The notes under the pieces: model-generated
Databases searched by the model: none
The model's input: only the letters and a program-made list of their open reading frames with translations
What the model was told of the DNA's origin: nothing
Assembly: GCF_026162625.1 (NCBI RefSeq)
Contig: NZ_JAOTBD010000009.1
Span: 1 to 64,000 of the forward strand
Length of the DNA stretch: 64,000 nucleotides
Direction of reading: 5' to 3'
Source: Paracoccus beibuensis
Lineage (GTDB): Bacteria > Pseudomonadota > Alphaproteobacteria > Rhodobacterales > Rhodobacteraceae
Position numbers and translations under genes: made by a program
Shown here: positions 50,395-59,911 of the stretch, piece by piece
Numbering within the stretch: position 1 is the first letter of the stretch
How the letters are laid out: the number at the start of each line of letters is the position of its first letter

Positions 50395-52209
50395 TCAGTT
50401 GCTGGAGAGGCCCGGCGGCGGACCGCCAAGGCCAAGGCCCAACCCGCCCGAGGGTGCTGCCGCCTCTGGCGCCGCCTCGCCGCCGGCCCCTGGCTGGGGT
50501 GCAGGCGCAGGTTGCGGTGCGAAGGGAGAGCCGCCAAGCCCGCCCAGCCCGCCGAAACCGCCGCCCTGGTCGCCGCCCCCAAGACCACCTCCCAGACCAC
50601 TGCCACCCATGGGGATCTGGATCTGGACGTTCGACGTGTCCACGACCGGGCCCTTGTAGTGCATCACCATGCCCGGGAAGATGATGACCGCCGCGATCAT
50701 CAGGATTTGCAAGCCGACGAAGGGCGCCGCCCCGCGATAGATCTCCAGAGTGCTGATCGGATCCATGATCAGGCCGGTGACCTTGTCGCGATAGGGCTTC
50801 TGCGGCGCGACCGACCGCAGGTAGAACAGCGCGAAACCGACTGGCGGCGTCAGGAACGACGTTTGCATCGTCACCGCCAGGATCACCCCGAACCAGACCA
50901 GGTCGATCTCGAGCGCGTTGGCGGCGGGCACCAGCAGAGGCACGATCACGAAAGCAAGCTCGAAGAAGTCGAGGAAGAAGGCCAGGAAGAAGATGATTGC
51001 GCAGACGGCGACAAGAAAACCGTACTCGCCCCCCGGCAGCGCGGTCAGCAGGTCGCGCACCCAGATATGGCCGTTGATCGAATAGTAGGTCAGCGAGAAG
51101 ACCGTCGCCCCGATCAGGATAAACATCACGAAGGCCGACAGCCGCACCGTCGACAGCAGCGCCTGGTTCACCACGTCGAAGCTTAGCCGCCGCTTGATCG
51201 CGGCCAGGATCAGCGCACCCATCGCGCCCATCGCCCCGCCCTCGGTCGGGGTGGCGATGCCAAGGAAGATCGTCCCCAGCACCAGGAAGACCAACGCCAG
51301 CGGCGGGATCATGACGATGATGACCTCTCGGGTCATCGGCGACATCACGTTCAGCCTCAGCCTGCGGTCGATCATGGCCAGCGCGAGCATGATCAGAACG
51401 GTCAGAACAGCCGCCCAGATGGCGCTGTCCTCGCCGATCGTCGCCTGAAGCCACCGCTCGGTCAGCCAGTAGATGCCGCCGGCGGCGATCAGCGCCAGAA
51501 TGAGCGAGATGCCGCCCGAGCCCAAAGGCCGCGCCTCGATCGGCAGGGCGGGCATCGACCGGGGCCGCAGGATCGACATGACCAGCACATAGGTCATGTA
51601 GACGCCGGTCAGCGCCAGAGCCGGGACCATGGCGGCGGTGTACATGTCGCCGACCGACCGGCCCAGCTGGTCGCCCAGCACGATCAGCACCAGCGACGGC
51701 GGGATGATCTGCGCAAGCGTCCCCGACGCGGTGATGACCCCCGTCGCCAGCCGCTTGTCATAGCCATAGCGCATCATGATCGGCAGCGAGATCAGCCCCA
51801 TCGAGATGACCGAGGCCGCCACGACGCCCGTCGTCGCCGCGAGCAATGCGCCGACCAGGATGACCGCGTAGGCAAGGCCCCCACGGACCGGTCCGAACAG
51901 CTGGCCGATGGTGTCCAGCAGCTCCTCAGCCATGCGGGACCGTTCAAGAACGATGCCCATGAAGGTGAAGAAGGGAATCGCCAGCAGCGTGTCGTTGCGC
52001 ATCACGCCGAAGACCCTGTCGCCAAGCGCGCCCAGAAGGTTCCAGCCCAGGTTCACCTGGTCCGACAGCGGGGTCAGAAAGACGCCGAAGAAGAAGAACA
52101 GAAGCCCGTTGGCCGCCAGCGCGAAGGCGATCGGATAGCCGAACAGCAGGAACACGACCATCGAGAAGAACATGATGGGCGCAAGGTTGTGGGCAATGAG
52201 GTCGATCAC
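50395..52209 (-). CDS. TRAP transporter large permease (DctM) with Gly/Pro-rich tail
   Basis: The 604-residue protein is the ion-coupled membrane subunit of a TRAP transporter, which imports small organic acids. It has about a dozen transmembrane helices in the first 530 residues with TGVITASGTLAQIIPPSLVL, GIATPTEGGAMGAMGALIL and FLTPPVGFALFYLRSVAP. After about residue 535 comes a low-complexity tail rich in Gly, Pro and Ala (GGSGLGGGLGGGDQGGGFGG and on). Typical DctM is about 430 residues. The partner DctQ overlaps by 4 bases; the binding protein DctP is absent from the surroundings. Confidence 0.92.
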   Translation of the reverse strand: MIDLIAHNLAPIMFFSMVVFLLFGYPIAFALAANGLLFFFFGVFLTPLSDQVNLGWNLLGALGDRVFGVMRNDTLLAIPFFTFMGIVLERSRMAEELLDTIGQLFGPVRGGLAYAVILVGALLAATTGVVAASVISMGLISLPIMMRYGYDKRLATGVITASGTLAQIIPPSLVLIVLGDQLGRSVGDMYTAAMVPALALTGVYMTYVLVMSILRPRSMPALPIEARPLGSGGISLILALIAAGGIYWLTERWLQATIGEDSAIWAAVLTVLIMLALAMIDRRLRLNVMSPMTREVIIVMIPPLALVFLVLGTIFLGIATPTEGGAMGAMGALILAAIKRRLSFDVVNQALLSTVRLSAFVMFILIGATVFSLTYYSINGHIWVRDLLTALPGGEYGFLVAVCAIIFFLAFFLDFFELAFVIVPLLVPAANALEIDLVWFGVILAVTMQTSFLTPPVGFALFYLRSVAPQKPYRDKVTGLIMDPISTLEIYRGAAPFVGLQILMIAAVIIFPGMVMHYKGPVVDTSNVQIQIPMGGSGLGGGLGGGDQGGGFGGLGGLGGSPFAPQPAPAPQPGAGGEAAPEAAAPSGGLGLGLGGPPPGLSSN

Positions 52210-52835
52210 GCGCGATTCTCCGGGTCCGAGCGGCGGGCTTCATCCGCCAGATCCTGGTCCAGGCCGGCGGTCATAAGGCCAGCCTCCCTGTGGCCGGCCT
52301 CGTGGGGTTCGGCATGGCTGACGGTGTCGGGAATGATCCCGCGCATGATCGCGATCTTCTTGATCAGTTCCGAGATGCCCTGCGCGAAGAGCAGCGCAAA
52401 GCCCGCGACCAGGATGCCGCGCGCAGGCCACAGCGCCAGGCCGCCGGCGTTCATCGAAATTTCTCCGTTCGCCCAGGCCCGGGTGAAGGCGGGCCAGGTC
52501 AGGTAGAGCATGATCCCCGTGAAGGGCAGCAGGAACAGCAGCGTCCCGATCAGGTCGATCCAGTGCTGCACCCGGCGCGACCAGCGGCCATAGATGATGT
52601 CGATGCGGATATGTTCGTTGATCAAGAGCGTATAGGCGGCCGCCAGCATGAAGGCGGCGCCGAACAGGTACCACTGCGCTTCCAGCCAAGCATTGGACGA
52701 GACGCTGAAGACCTTGCGCACCACGGCGTTGACCGAACTAACGATGATTGCCAGAAGGATCAGCCAGGCGACGCTGCGGCCGATGACGGTGGTGACGCGG
52801 TCGATGCCGCGCGACAGGGCCAGAAGGCCGCCCAT
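52206..52835 (-). CDS. TRAP transporter small permease (DctQ)
   Basis: The 209-residue protein has four transmembrane helices (including SVAWLILLAIIVSSVNAVVR and WYLFGAAFMLAAAYTL) and the DctQ pattern LINEHIRIDIIYGRWSRRVQ. The start at 52835 lies behind GAGGGG. It is the first gene of the pair; no DctP gene precedes it. Confidence 0.9.
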   Translation of the reverse strand: MGGLLALSRGIDRVTTVIGRSVAWLILLAIIVSSVNAVVRKVFSVSSNAWLEAQWYLFGAAFMLAAAYTLLINEHIRIDIIYGRWSRRVQHWIDLIGTLLFLLPFTGIMLYLTWPAFTRAWANGEISMNAGGLALWPARGILVAGFALLFAQGISELIKKIAIMRGIIPDTVSHAEPHEAGHREAGLMTAGLDQDLADEARRSDPENRA

Positions 52836-52963
52836 GGTATTCCCCTCCCTCAAGGCGCTGCCCGCCCCCTCCGGGTGGGCGCCCGGTTCGCCCGGTCCTT
52901 CTGCGCACGCTGGCGGTATGGGCCATTGCGGCCCGCGTGGTCAAGTTTTCCCGACGGGTGACG

Positions 52964-53698
52964 CTAGGTCAGAAGCGCCAGTGCGGCCAGTGCCGCCGTC
53001 TCGGCCAGCAGGGACGCCGCGCCCAGCACGTCGCCGGTTTGCCCGCCCAGCAGCCCGACTGCCCGCCGCGCGACAAGCGCACCCGCCGCACAGGCAGCAG
53101 CGGCCGCCGCCAACGCAGGCGCCGGCGCCACCAGAGTTGCCATGGCAAGGGCCGCGATGATCGCCGCACCTGCCACGGCCCCGCGCGACGGACGGCCTGC
53201 CGCCTGGCCCAACCCGTCCTGCCGTGCCGGCGGCAGCGCCCGCATCAGGACGACCGGCACAAGCCGCGCGGCCGCGACCGCCGCCACAAGCGCGCCCGGC
53301 GACAGAACCGCAAGCGAAAGGATGCGCAGCAGGGTGGTGCAGACCAGCGCCATCGTTCCGTAGCTGCCGATGGTTGAGTCGCGCATGATCCGCAGGCGGT
53401 CAGCCCTGTCGCGGCCTCCTCCGGCATCGGCGAAATCGGCCAGGGCATCTTCGTGCAGGGCGCCGGTCAGCCAGACAAGCAGCGTGATCGACAGGGCCGC
53501 AGGCAGCAGGCCCGGACCCGCCAGCCACATCGGCAGCGCCGCCAGCGCCCCGACGATCAGACCTGCCAGCGGAAAGGCCCAGGCCGCATCCGCCAGCGGC
53601 AGGATGCGCGGCGGCAGGAAGCGCCCCACCGGGAGCCGGGTCAGGAAGACCAGCGCCAACAGGACCTGGTGCAGCCTAGCCAATACCAGCCTCGGCAA
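52964..53698 (-). CDS. cobS: Cobalamin synthase (adenosylcobinamide-GDP ribazoletransferase)
   Basis: CobS (244 residues) joins the lower ligand ribazole phosphate to adenosylcobinamide-GDP in the membrane. It has many hydrophobic helices and the family motifs FLTRLPVGRF, GALHEDALADFADAGGG and RIMRDSTIGSYG. The start is uncertain: TTG 53698 overlaps cobT by 23 bases and a TTG further in is also possible; no ATG is suitable. Confidence 0.88.
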   Translation of the reverse strand: MPRLVLARLHQVLLALVFLTRLPVGRFLPPRILPLADAAWAFPLAGLIVGALAALPMWLAGPGLLPAALSITLLVWLTGALHEDALADFADAGGGRDRADRLRIMRDSTIGSYGTMALVCTTLLRILSLAVLSPGALVAAVAAARLVPVVLMRALPPARQDGLGQAAGRPSRGAVAGAAIIAALAMATLVAPAPALAAAAAACAAGALVARRAVGLLGGQTGDVLGAASLLAETAALAALALLT

Positions 53699-54629
53699 AG
53701 GTCGCCATGCCGTTGTGACATTCCAGCGCCGCGCGCAGGATCATCAGCGCCACGGCCGCGCCAGATCCCTCCCCCAAGCGCATGTCCAGCGACAGCACGG
53801 GCTCCATGTTCAGCGCGGCGGTCAGGCGGCGGTGGCCCCGCTCGGCGCTCTCGTGGCCGATCAGGCAATGGGCCAGCGCCTCGGGATCGTCGCGGGTCAG
53901 GACGGCTGCGGCCGCGGTGCAGATGAACCCGTCGAGGATCACCGGGATGCGCAGTTCTCGCGCCCGAAGGATCGCGCCGCAGATCGCGGCCTGCTCGCGC
54001 CCGCCGAAGGACGCCAGCGTGTCGCGGGTCCCGACGGGCGCGTGGCGCGCCAGCCCCTCGGCCACGACGCGGATCTTGGCCGCCAGCATCTCGGCCGCGG
54101 CGCCGGTGCCCTGCCCGACCCAGTCTTCAGCCGGGCCGCCGAAGATCGCTGCAGCCAGCACTGCGGAAATGGTCGAGTTGCCGATCCCCATTTCTCCCAG
54201 AAGCAGGACCTGCGCGCCGGGATCGACTGCCGCCGCGCCCTGCCCCATGGCGTCAGACACCTCTGCCGGCGTCATGGCCGGGCCTTTGGTGAAGTCGGCG
54301 GTCGGTCTGTCCAGATCCAGCGGCACCACCGACAGGTCGGCACCTGCCACGCGGCAGAGCTGGTTGATCGCCGCGCCGCCCGCCTGGAAGTTCCGGACCA
54401 TGCCCGCCGTCACCTCTGGCGGGAACGGCGTGATCCCCTGCGACACGACGCCATGATTGCCCGCGAAGACAAGCGCCTGCGCCCGGTCCAGGCGCGGCCG
54501 CCCCGTCCGCTGCCAGCCGGCCATGAAGACGGCCAACTCCTCCAGCCGACCCAGGGAACCCGGGGGCTTCGTCAGCTGTGCTTGCCGGGCGCGCGCGGCA
54601 TCGGCGGCCACGTCGTCAAAGTCGTTCAT
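53676..54629 (-). CDS. cobT: Dimethylbenzimidazole phosphoribosyltransferase
   Basis: CobT (317 residues) activates the lower base of B12 by attaching ribose phosphate from nicotinate mononucleotide. Motifs KPPGSLGRLEELA, FAGNHGVVSQGITPFP, GEMGIGNSTISA and the catalytic glutamate E287 in DMRLGEGSGAAVAL are present. It is about 20-30 residues shorter than the Salmonella enzyme at the ends. It overlaps cobP by 14 bases and cobS by 23. Confidence 0.94.
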   Translation of the reverse strand: MNDFDDVAADAARARQAQLTKPPGSLGRLEELAVFMAGWQRTGRPRLDRAQALVFAGNHGVVSQGITPFPPEVTAGMVRNFQAGGAAINQLCRVAGADLSVVPLDLDRPTADFTKGPAMTPAEVSDAMGQGAAAVDPGAQVLLLGEMGIGNSTISAVLAAAIFGGPAEDWVGQGTGAAAEMLAAKIRVVAEGLARHAPVGTRDTLASFGGREQAAICGAILRARELRIPVILDGFICTAAAAVLTRDDPEALAHCLIGHESAERGHRRLTAALNMEPVLSLDMRLGEGSGAAVALMILRAALECHNGMATFAEAGIG

Positions 54630-55146
54630 CGATCGCCTCGCGAGAGGGTTTCAACCGCAGCGGCTGGCCACTGACCGCCATCCAGACCTCGTCGGCGACT
54701 GCGGCGACGGCCTGATTCATCCGCCCGTGGTCGTCGCGGAACCGCCGGGCCAGAGCGTTGTCCGGCACGATGCCCTGCCCAAGTTCGTTGGTCACAAGGA
54801 CGACAGGGCAGCATTGCCGACGCAACGTCACCGTCAGCGCGTCGATATCGGCCGAGCCGATGCAGTTCGACAGCCACAGCGTCAGGCAATCCACCAGCCG
54901 GACGCCCAGCCCGTCCGTGTCACGCAACGCCCGCGCAAGATCGACCGGTTCCTCGACGGTATCCCAGCCCTGGCCGCGATCCCGTTGATGCTGCGATATT
55001 CTTTCGCGCATCTCCGTGTCACGTGGCTCGGCCGTGGCGATGTAGATGCGCGGGCCGGGGTGCCGCAGGACCAGCCGTTCGGCCAGCGCGGACTTGCCCG
55101 ACCGCGCGCCGCCCGTCACAAGAACGATATGTCCGTCAGCTGTCAT
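54616..55146 (-). CDS. cobP: Adenosylcobinamide kinase / GTP guanylyltransferase
   Basis: CobP/CobU (176 residues) phosphorylates adenosylcobinamide and adds GMP. P-loop GGARSGKSALAE is at 12-23 and the guanylylated-type histidine H53 lies in RISQHQRDRGQGW. It starts the cobP-cobT-cobS unit, divergent from the peptide transporter operon. The 128-base gap is too short and lacks the conserved boxes of a cobalamin riboswitch as far as I can see. Confidence 0.94.
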   Translation of the reverse strand: MTADGHIVLVTGGARSGKSALAERLVLRHPGPRIYIATAEPRDTEMRERISQHQRDRGQGWDTVEEPVDLARALRDTDGLGVRLVDCLTLWLSNCIGSADIDALTVTLRRQCCPVVLVTNELGQGIVPDNALARRFRDDHGRMNQAVAAVADEVWMAVSGQPLRLKPSREAIDERL

Positions 55147-55274
55147 GACCGCTTCTTTTCCACAGGGCGGTCACCTTGGGAAGCGTCAATCGCGGGTTGC
55201 TCAGCGTGCAACTTTGCGTAACGTCGCGCCATTCCGGCGCAACAGGCGCCGTCACACAACCAGGAGGAGCCAGG

Positions 55275-56876
55275 ATGATCAAGCTTTTCGCATCCACCGC
55301 CCTTGTCGCCTTGCTGGCCATTCCCGCCCACGCCGTTCAACCGGCCGAGGGCGAAACGCTGGCCGACACCCAGACCTATACCTACTGGCTGCTGGACGCG
55401 ATCAAGTCGCTGGACCCGGCCAAGAACACCGATGTCGAGGGCTCTGACGCGCTGCGCCAGCTGTTCGAGGGGCTGATGATCGAGGACGCCCAAGGCAACA
55501 TGATCCCCGGCATGGCCGAAAGCCACGACGTCAGCGACGACGGCCTGACCTATACGTTCCACCTGCGCGACGCGAACTGGTCGAACGGCCGACCGGTCAC
55601 GGCGGGCGATTTCGTCTATGCCTGGCAGCGCGTGGTGACGCCTGAAACGGCGTCCGAATACGCCTGGTACATGGAGCTGATGAACATCCAGAACGCCAGC
55701 GAGATCATCGCAGGCGAGTTGGCACCCGATCAGCTGGGCGTGCGCGCCGTCGACGACAAGACGCTGGAAGTGAAGCTGACGCAGGCGACGCCCTATTTCC
55801 TGAACACGCTCTCGCACACGACGGCCTATCCCGTGCCGCAGGCGGTGGTCGAGGAACATGGCGACGGCTGGGTCCAGCCCGGAAACCTGGTCGGCAACGG
55901 CGCCTTCACGCTGGCCAGCCACAACCTGGGCGTCGATATCGTCTTCGAGAAGAACCCCGAGTACTGGGACGCCGACAACGTGCTGATGCAGACGGTCCGC
56001 GGCGTGACCGTCAACGACAACAACGTCGCCCTCACCCGCTATCAGGCCGGAGAGTTGGACCGGGTGCAGATTCCCGCGGGCCAATATCCGCGGCTGGAGG
56101 AGGAGTCCCCCGAAGAAGCGACTTCCGTCCCCTACGGCTGCTCCTACGCCTATGTCTTCAACCTGTCCGAAAAAGGCCCCGAGGTCCTGAAGGACCAGCG
56201 CGTGCGCGAGGCTATGGCGCTTTCGCTGAACCGCGACGTGATCGTGGACCAGATCCTGCAGGGGGGTCAGGAACCGGCCTATACCTGGGTGCACTGGGCG
56301 ATCAACGGATTTGCCGCGCCGGAAGGCAACATGGGCGAGATGACCGCCGAAGAGCGCATGAGCCGTGCCAAGGAACTGCTGGCCGAGGCCGGCTATGGCC
56401 CCGACAACCCCGTCCAGCTGGAGCTACAGTACAACACCGACGACAGCCACCGCCTGCTGGCCATTGCCGCCCAGCAGTTCTGGCGCCCCCTGGGCATCGA
56501 GATCGAGCTGAACAACGTCGAGTGGAAGGTCCACACCGACCGCATGCAGAACCAGGACTTCGAGGTTGCGCGCTATGCCTGGTGCGCCGACTATAACGAG
56601 GCCTCTACCTTCCTCGACTGGTTCCGCACCGATGGATACAACAGCGGCAAGTGGTCGAACGAGGAGTACGACCGACTGCTGGCCGAGGCCGCGACGGCCG
56701 AGGACACGGCGCCGCTCTATCAGCAGGCCGAGGCGATCCTGGACGAGGAAAATCCTGCCGTCTTCGTCTATCACTATGCCAAGGTCGACATGATCAACAC
56801 GGCGATCAAGGGCCTGCCGCGGGAAAACCTGCTGAACACCTGGTACGCCAAGGACCTTTACCGCGTCGCCGAGTAA
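55275..56876 (+). CDS. Oligopeptide ABC transporter substrate-binding protein
   Basis: The 533-residue periplasmic protein (signal FASTALVALLAIPAHAV) belongs to the OppA/DppA (SBP_bac_5) family: DAIKSLDPAKNTDVEGSDAL, FEGLMIEDAQGNMIPGMAES and FHLRDANWSNGRPVTAGDFV are family signatures. It captures peptides (likely oligopeptides, by resemblance to OppA). AGGAGGAG precedes the ATG. It is the first gene of a five-gene transporter operon with permeases and two ATPases. Confidence 0.92.
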   Translation: MIKLFASTALVALLAIPAHAVQPAEGETLADTQTYTYWLLDAIKSLDPAKNTDVEGSDALRQLFEGLMIEDAQGNMIPGMAESHDVSDDGLTYTFHLRDANWSNGRPVTAGDFVYAWQRVVTPETASEYAWYMELMNIQNASEIIAGELAPDQLGVRAVDDKTLEVKLTQATPYFLNTLSHTTAYPVPQAVVEEHGDGWVQPGNLVGNGAFTLASHNLGVDIVFEKNPEYWDADNVLMQTVRGVTVNDNNVALTRYQAGELDRVQIPAGQYPRLEEESPEEATSVPYGCSYAYVFNLSEKGPEVLKDQRVREAMALSLNRDVIVDQILQGGQEPAYTWVHWAINGFAAPEGNMGEMTAEERMSRAKELLAEAGYGPDNPVQLELQYNTDDSHRLLAIAAQQFWRPLGIEIELNNVEWKVHTDRMQNQDFEVARYAWCADYNEASTFLDWFRTDGYNSGKWSNEEYDRLLAEAATAEDTAPLYQQAEAILDEENPAVFVYHYAKVDMINTAIKGLPRENLLNTWYAKDLYRVAE

Positions 56877-56958
56877 GGCACCTTCAGCGACATTTCCGGC
56901 CGGGGCGGGCATTCCCGCCTCGGCCGTCTGATTTCAACCCGCAGGAAAGGCCCTGGCG

Positions 56959-57882
56959 ATGTTCGCATTCGTCCTGCGACGATTGGCCGTGGCGATCCCC
57001 ACGCTGCTGTTGCTGATCGTCTTCTCGTTCACCCTCATGCACCTGGCGCCCGGCGGCCCTTTCACCGGAGAACGCGCCCTGCCCCCGCAGGTTCTGGCCA
57101 ATCTCGAGGCCCGGTACGGCTTGAACGATCCCTTGTGGCTGCAGATCTGGAACTACCTGGTCGGCATCGTCGTGCATTTCGATTTCGGTCCCAGCTTCGT
57201 CTACCCTGACCGCACGGTGAACCAGCTGATCGCCGCCGGTTTCCCGGTGACGCTGACCTACGGCGCCCTGTCCTTCGCGGCCGCCGTGATCTTCGGCGTC
57301 TCGCTCGGGGTCGTTGCCGCGATCCGACACAACAGCTGGACGGATTACCTGGCCGTGGGCGTGTCGATCGGCGCGCAGGTGCTGCCGAATTTCGTCATGG
57401 CGCCGCTGTTGGTGCTGGTCTTCACGCTCTGGTATGGGCTTCTGCCCGGCGGCGGGTGGAGCTTCAACGACCCGTCATTCTGGATCATGCCGGTGATTGC
57501 GCTGGCCACCAGCTACATGGCGTCCATCGCGCGCATCACCCGGTCGTCGATGCTGGAGGTCCTGGGCAGCAACCACATCCGCACGGCGCGCGCCAAGGGG
57601 ATGCCCGAACGTCGCGTCATCCTGCGCCACGCCCTGAAGCCCGCGATGCTGCCGGTCATCAGCTATCTGGGACCGGTCTTCGTGTCGATGATCACGGGCT
57701 CGGTGGTGATCGACATCTACTTCTCGACCGGGGGCATCGGGAAGGCCTTCGTCGATAGCGCGCTGAACCGGGATTACGCCGTGATGATGGGGGTGACCAT
57801 CCTGGTCGGCGCGCTGACCATCCTCTTCAACCTACTCGTCGACGTGCTTTACGCATGGATCGACCCCAAGATCAGGTACTAG
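56959..57882 (+). CDS. Oligopeptide ABC permease B
   Basis: The 307-residue permease has six helices, the N-terminal MFAFVLRRLAVAIPTLLLLI of OppB/DppB proteins, and the EAA loop TRSSMLEVLGSNHIRTARAK. It pairs with the next gene, 3 bases downstream, to form the channel. Confidence 0.93.
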   Translation: MFAFVLRRLAVAIPTLLLLIVFSFTLMHLAPGGPFTGERALPPQVLANLEARYGLNDPLWLQIWNYLVGIVVHFDFGPSFVYPDRTVNQLIAAGFPVTLTYGALSFAAAVIFGVSLGVVAAIRHNSWTDYLAVGVSIGAQVLPNFVMAPLLVLVFTLWYGLLPGGGWSFNDPSFWIMPVIALATSYMASIARITRSSMLEVLGSNHIRTARAKGMPERRVILRHALKPAMLPVISYLGPVFVSMITGSVVIDIYFSTGGIGKAFVDSALNRDYAVMMGVTILVGALTILFNLLVDVLYAWIDPKIRY

Positions 57883-57885
57883 GTC

Positions 57886-58806
57886 ATGGTCATCGATCAA
57901 TCCAAGATGCAGTCGCTGTCCGACCGCATGGCAGAGGTCAAGGGCCGCAGCCCCTGGGCCGATGCGCGCCGCCGCTTTCTGCGCAACAAGGCCGCGATGC
58001 TGGGCCTGTCCATCCTGGTGCTGGTCACGCTGTTCGCCATCTTCGGCGGGCTTGCCGCGCAATGGTCCAACGAGGAGCTGGACTTCAGCGTCATGGGCCA
58101 GGTCGCCCAGATGGGCCAGCCGTCGCTGGAGAACGGCCACTTCTTCGGCACCGACAATCTGGGCCGCGACCTTTATGCGCGCGTCGTGCAAGGCACGCAG
58201 GTCAGCCTGATGGTCGGCATCGTCGGCGCGGGCATCGCGGTCGTGGTCGGCACGCTTTACGGCGCGACGGCGGGCTATGTCGGCGGGCGCACGGACCAGC
58301 TGATGATGCGGACGGTCGATATCCTGATGTCGATCCCCTACATGTTCGTGCTTATCCTGCTGCTGGTGATGTTCGGGCGCTCGATGTCGATGCTGTTCCT
58401 GGGGATCGGCCTGATCTCTTGGCTGGACATGAGCAGAATCGTTCGTGGCCAGACACTTAGCCTGAAGAACCGAGAATTCATCGAGGCCGCGCGCGCCACC
58501 GGCGTGTCGTCGTTCCGCATCATCATCCGCCACATCGTGCCGAACCTGCTGGGCGTGGTCGCCGTCTACGCGACGCTTCTGGTGCCGCTGATGATCCTGA
58601 CCGAAAGCTTCATCAGCTTCCTGGGCCTTGGTGTGCAGGAACCCCTGACGTCATGGGGGGCGCTGATTTCGGAGGGCGCGGGCACGATGAACTATGGCAC
58701 GCTGTGGCAGCTGCTGTTCCCGCTGTTCTTCTTCGTCATCACCCTGTTCGGGTTCTTCTTCGTGGGCGACGGCCTGCGCGACGCCCTCGACCCGAAAGAG
58801 AGGTAA
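57886..58806 (+). CDS. Oligopeptide ABC permease C
   Basis: The 306-residue permease has the OppC N-terminal motif RRRFLRNKAAMLGLSILVLV, HFFGTDNLGRDLYARVVQGT and the EAA loop EFIEAARATGVSSFRIIIRH. It ends in DGLRDALDPKER, typical of OppC/DppC. Followed by the first ATPase after 1 base. Confidence 0.93.
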   Translation: MVIDQSKMQSLSDRMAEVKGRSPWADARRRFLRNKAAMLGLSILVLVTLFAIFGGLAAQWSNEELDFSVMGQVAQMGQPSLENGHFFGTDNLGRDLYARVVQGTQVSLMVGIVGAGIAVVVGTLYGATAGYVGGRTDQLMMRTVDILMSIPYMFVLILLLVMFGRSMSMLFLGIGLISWLDMSRIVRGQTLSLKNREFIEAARATGVSSFRIIIRHIVPNLLGVVAVYATLLVPLMILTESFISFLGLGVQEPLTSWGALISEGAGTMNYGTLWQLLFPLFFFVITLFGFFFVGDGLRDALDPKER

Positions 58807-58807
58807 T

Positions 58808-59911
58808 ATGGCCCTTCTTGAACTGCGCGACCTCTCGGTCCGCTTCCAGACCAACGATGCCGAGGTTCTCGCCGTCAACGACGTCAACCTGACGGTCGAG
58901 GCGGGCCAAACCCTGGGCATCGTCGGCGAATCCGGCAGCGGCAAATCGCAGCTGTCCTTCGCGATCATGGGCCTTCTGGCGCGGAACGGCCGCGCCTCGG
59001 GCAGCGTGATGTTCGACGGGCAGGAGATCCTGAACGCCCCGCCCAAGGTGCTGAACCGCATCCGGGCCGAACAGATCGCGATGATCTTTCAGGACCCGAT
59101 GACCTCGCTGAACCCCTACATGCGGGTGGCCGACCAGATGGCCGAGGTGCTGGTGCTGCACAAGGGGTTGTCCAAGCGAGACGCCGTCGCCGAGGCGGTC
59201 CGCATGCTGGACGCGGTCAGGATCCCGGATGCCAAGGGGCGCATCAGGCTCTACCCGCACGAGTTCAGCGGCGGCATGCGGCAGCGGGTGATGATCGCGA
59301 TGGCGCTTCTGTGCCGGCCCAGGCTGCTGATCGCGGATGAGCCGACGACCGCCTTGGACGTGACCGTGCAGGCGCAGATCATGCAGCTTTTGTCGGACCT
59401 GCAGCGCGACATCGGCATGGCGATGATGCTTATCACCCATGACCTGGGCGTGGTCGCGGGGTCCTGCGAGCGCGTGGCGGTCATGTATGGCGGGCGCATC
59501 CGCGAGACGGGACCGGTGGGCCCCATCTTCGCGGAACCCACGCTGCCCTATACGCAGGGGCTGCTGGACGCGATCCCGCGCGTCGATCAGGACGACGAGG
59601 AACTGCGCGCAATCCCCGGCCAGCCGCCCAACATGTCGCGCCCGCCTTCGGGATGCGCCTTCCAGCCCCGCTGCCCCTATCGCCGCGACATCTGCGCTCG
59701 GATCGACCCGCCGCTGGAGGGCTTTGCCCCCGGCCGCGCCCGCGCCTGTCACGCCCCGGTGGCCGAGGTGCTGGCGCGCCTGACGCAAGCCGCACCCAAT
59801 CCCGGCCAACCAGCCGCCCATCCTGATGAATTCCCGCCGCAGCCCATTCCCCGTGGCGCCGTCGCCGGTGCGGGCGCTGCCGGAACCCCCAGCACAACGG
59901 AGGGACAATGA
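58808..59911 (+). CDS. Oligopeptide ABC ATPase D
   Basis: The 367-residue ATPase has Walker [11 protein letters not shown], signature [15 protein letters not shown], Walker [17 protein letters not shown] and the Opp/Dpp C-terminal CPYRRDICA region (iron-sulfur-like cysteines). A Pro/Gly/Ala-rich tail of about 35 residues follows. The ATG at 58808 was chosen; an upstream in-frame start lies inside the permease gene. Its TGA overlaps the next ATG (ATGA). Confidence 0.93.
   Translation: MALLELRDLSVRFQTNDAEVLAVNDVNLTVEAGQTLGIVGESGSGKSQLSFAIMGLLARNGRASGSVMFDGQEILNAPPKVLNRIRAEQIAMIFQDPMTSLNPYMRVADQMAEVLVLHKGLSKRDAVAEAVRMLDAVRIPDAKGRIRLYPHEFSGGMRQRVMIAMALLCRPRLLIADEPTTALDVTVQAQIMQLLSDLQRDIGMAMMLITHDLGVVAGSCERVAVMYGGRIRETGPVGPIFAEPTLPYTQGLLDAIPRVDQDDEELRAIPGQPPNMSRPPSGCAFQPRCPYRRDICARIDPPLEGFAPGRARACHAPVAEVLARLTQAAPNPGQPAAHPDEFPPQPIPRGAVAGAGAAGTPSTTEGQ

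Noticed and set aside
55147..55274. Possible cobalamin riboswitch before cobP
   Set aside because: The gap is 128 bases and shared with a divergent promoter; I did not see the conserved B12-box or the needed helices.
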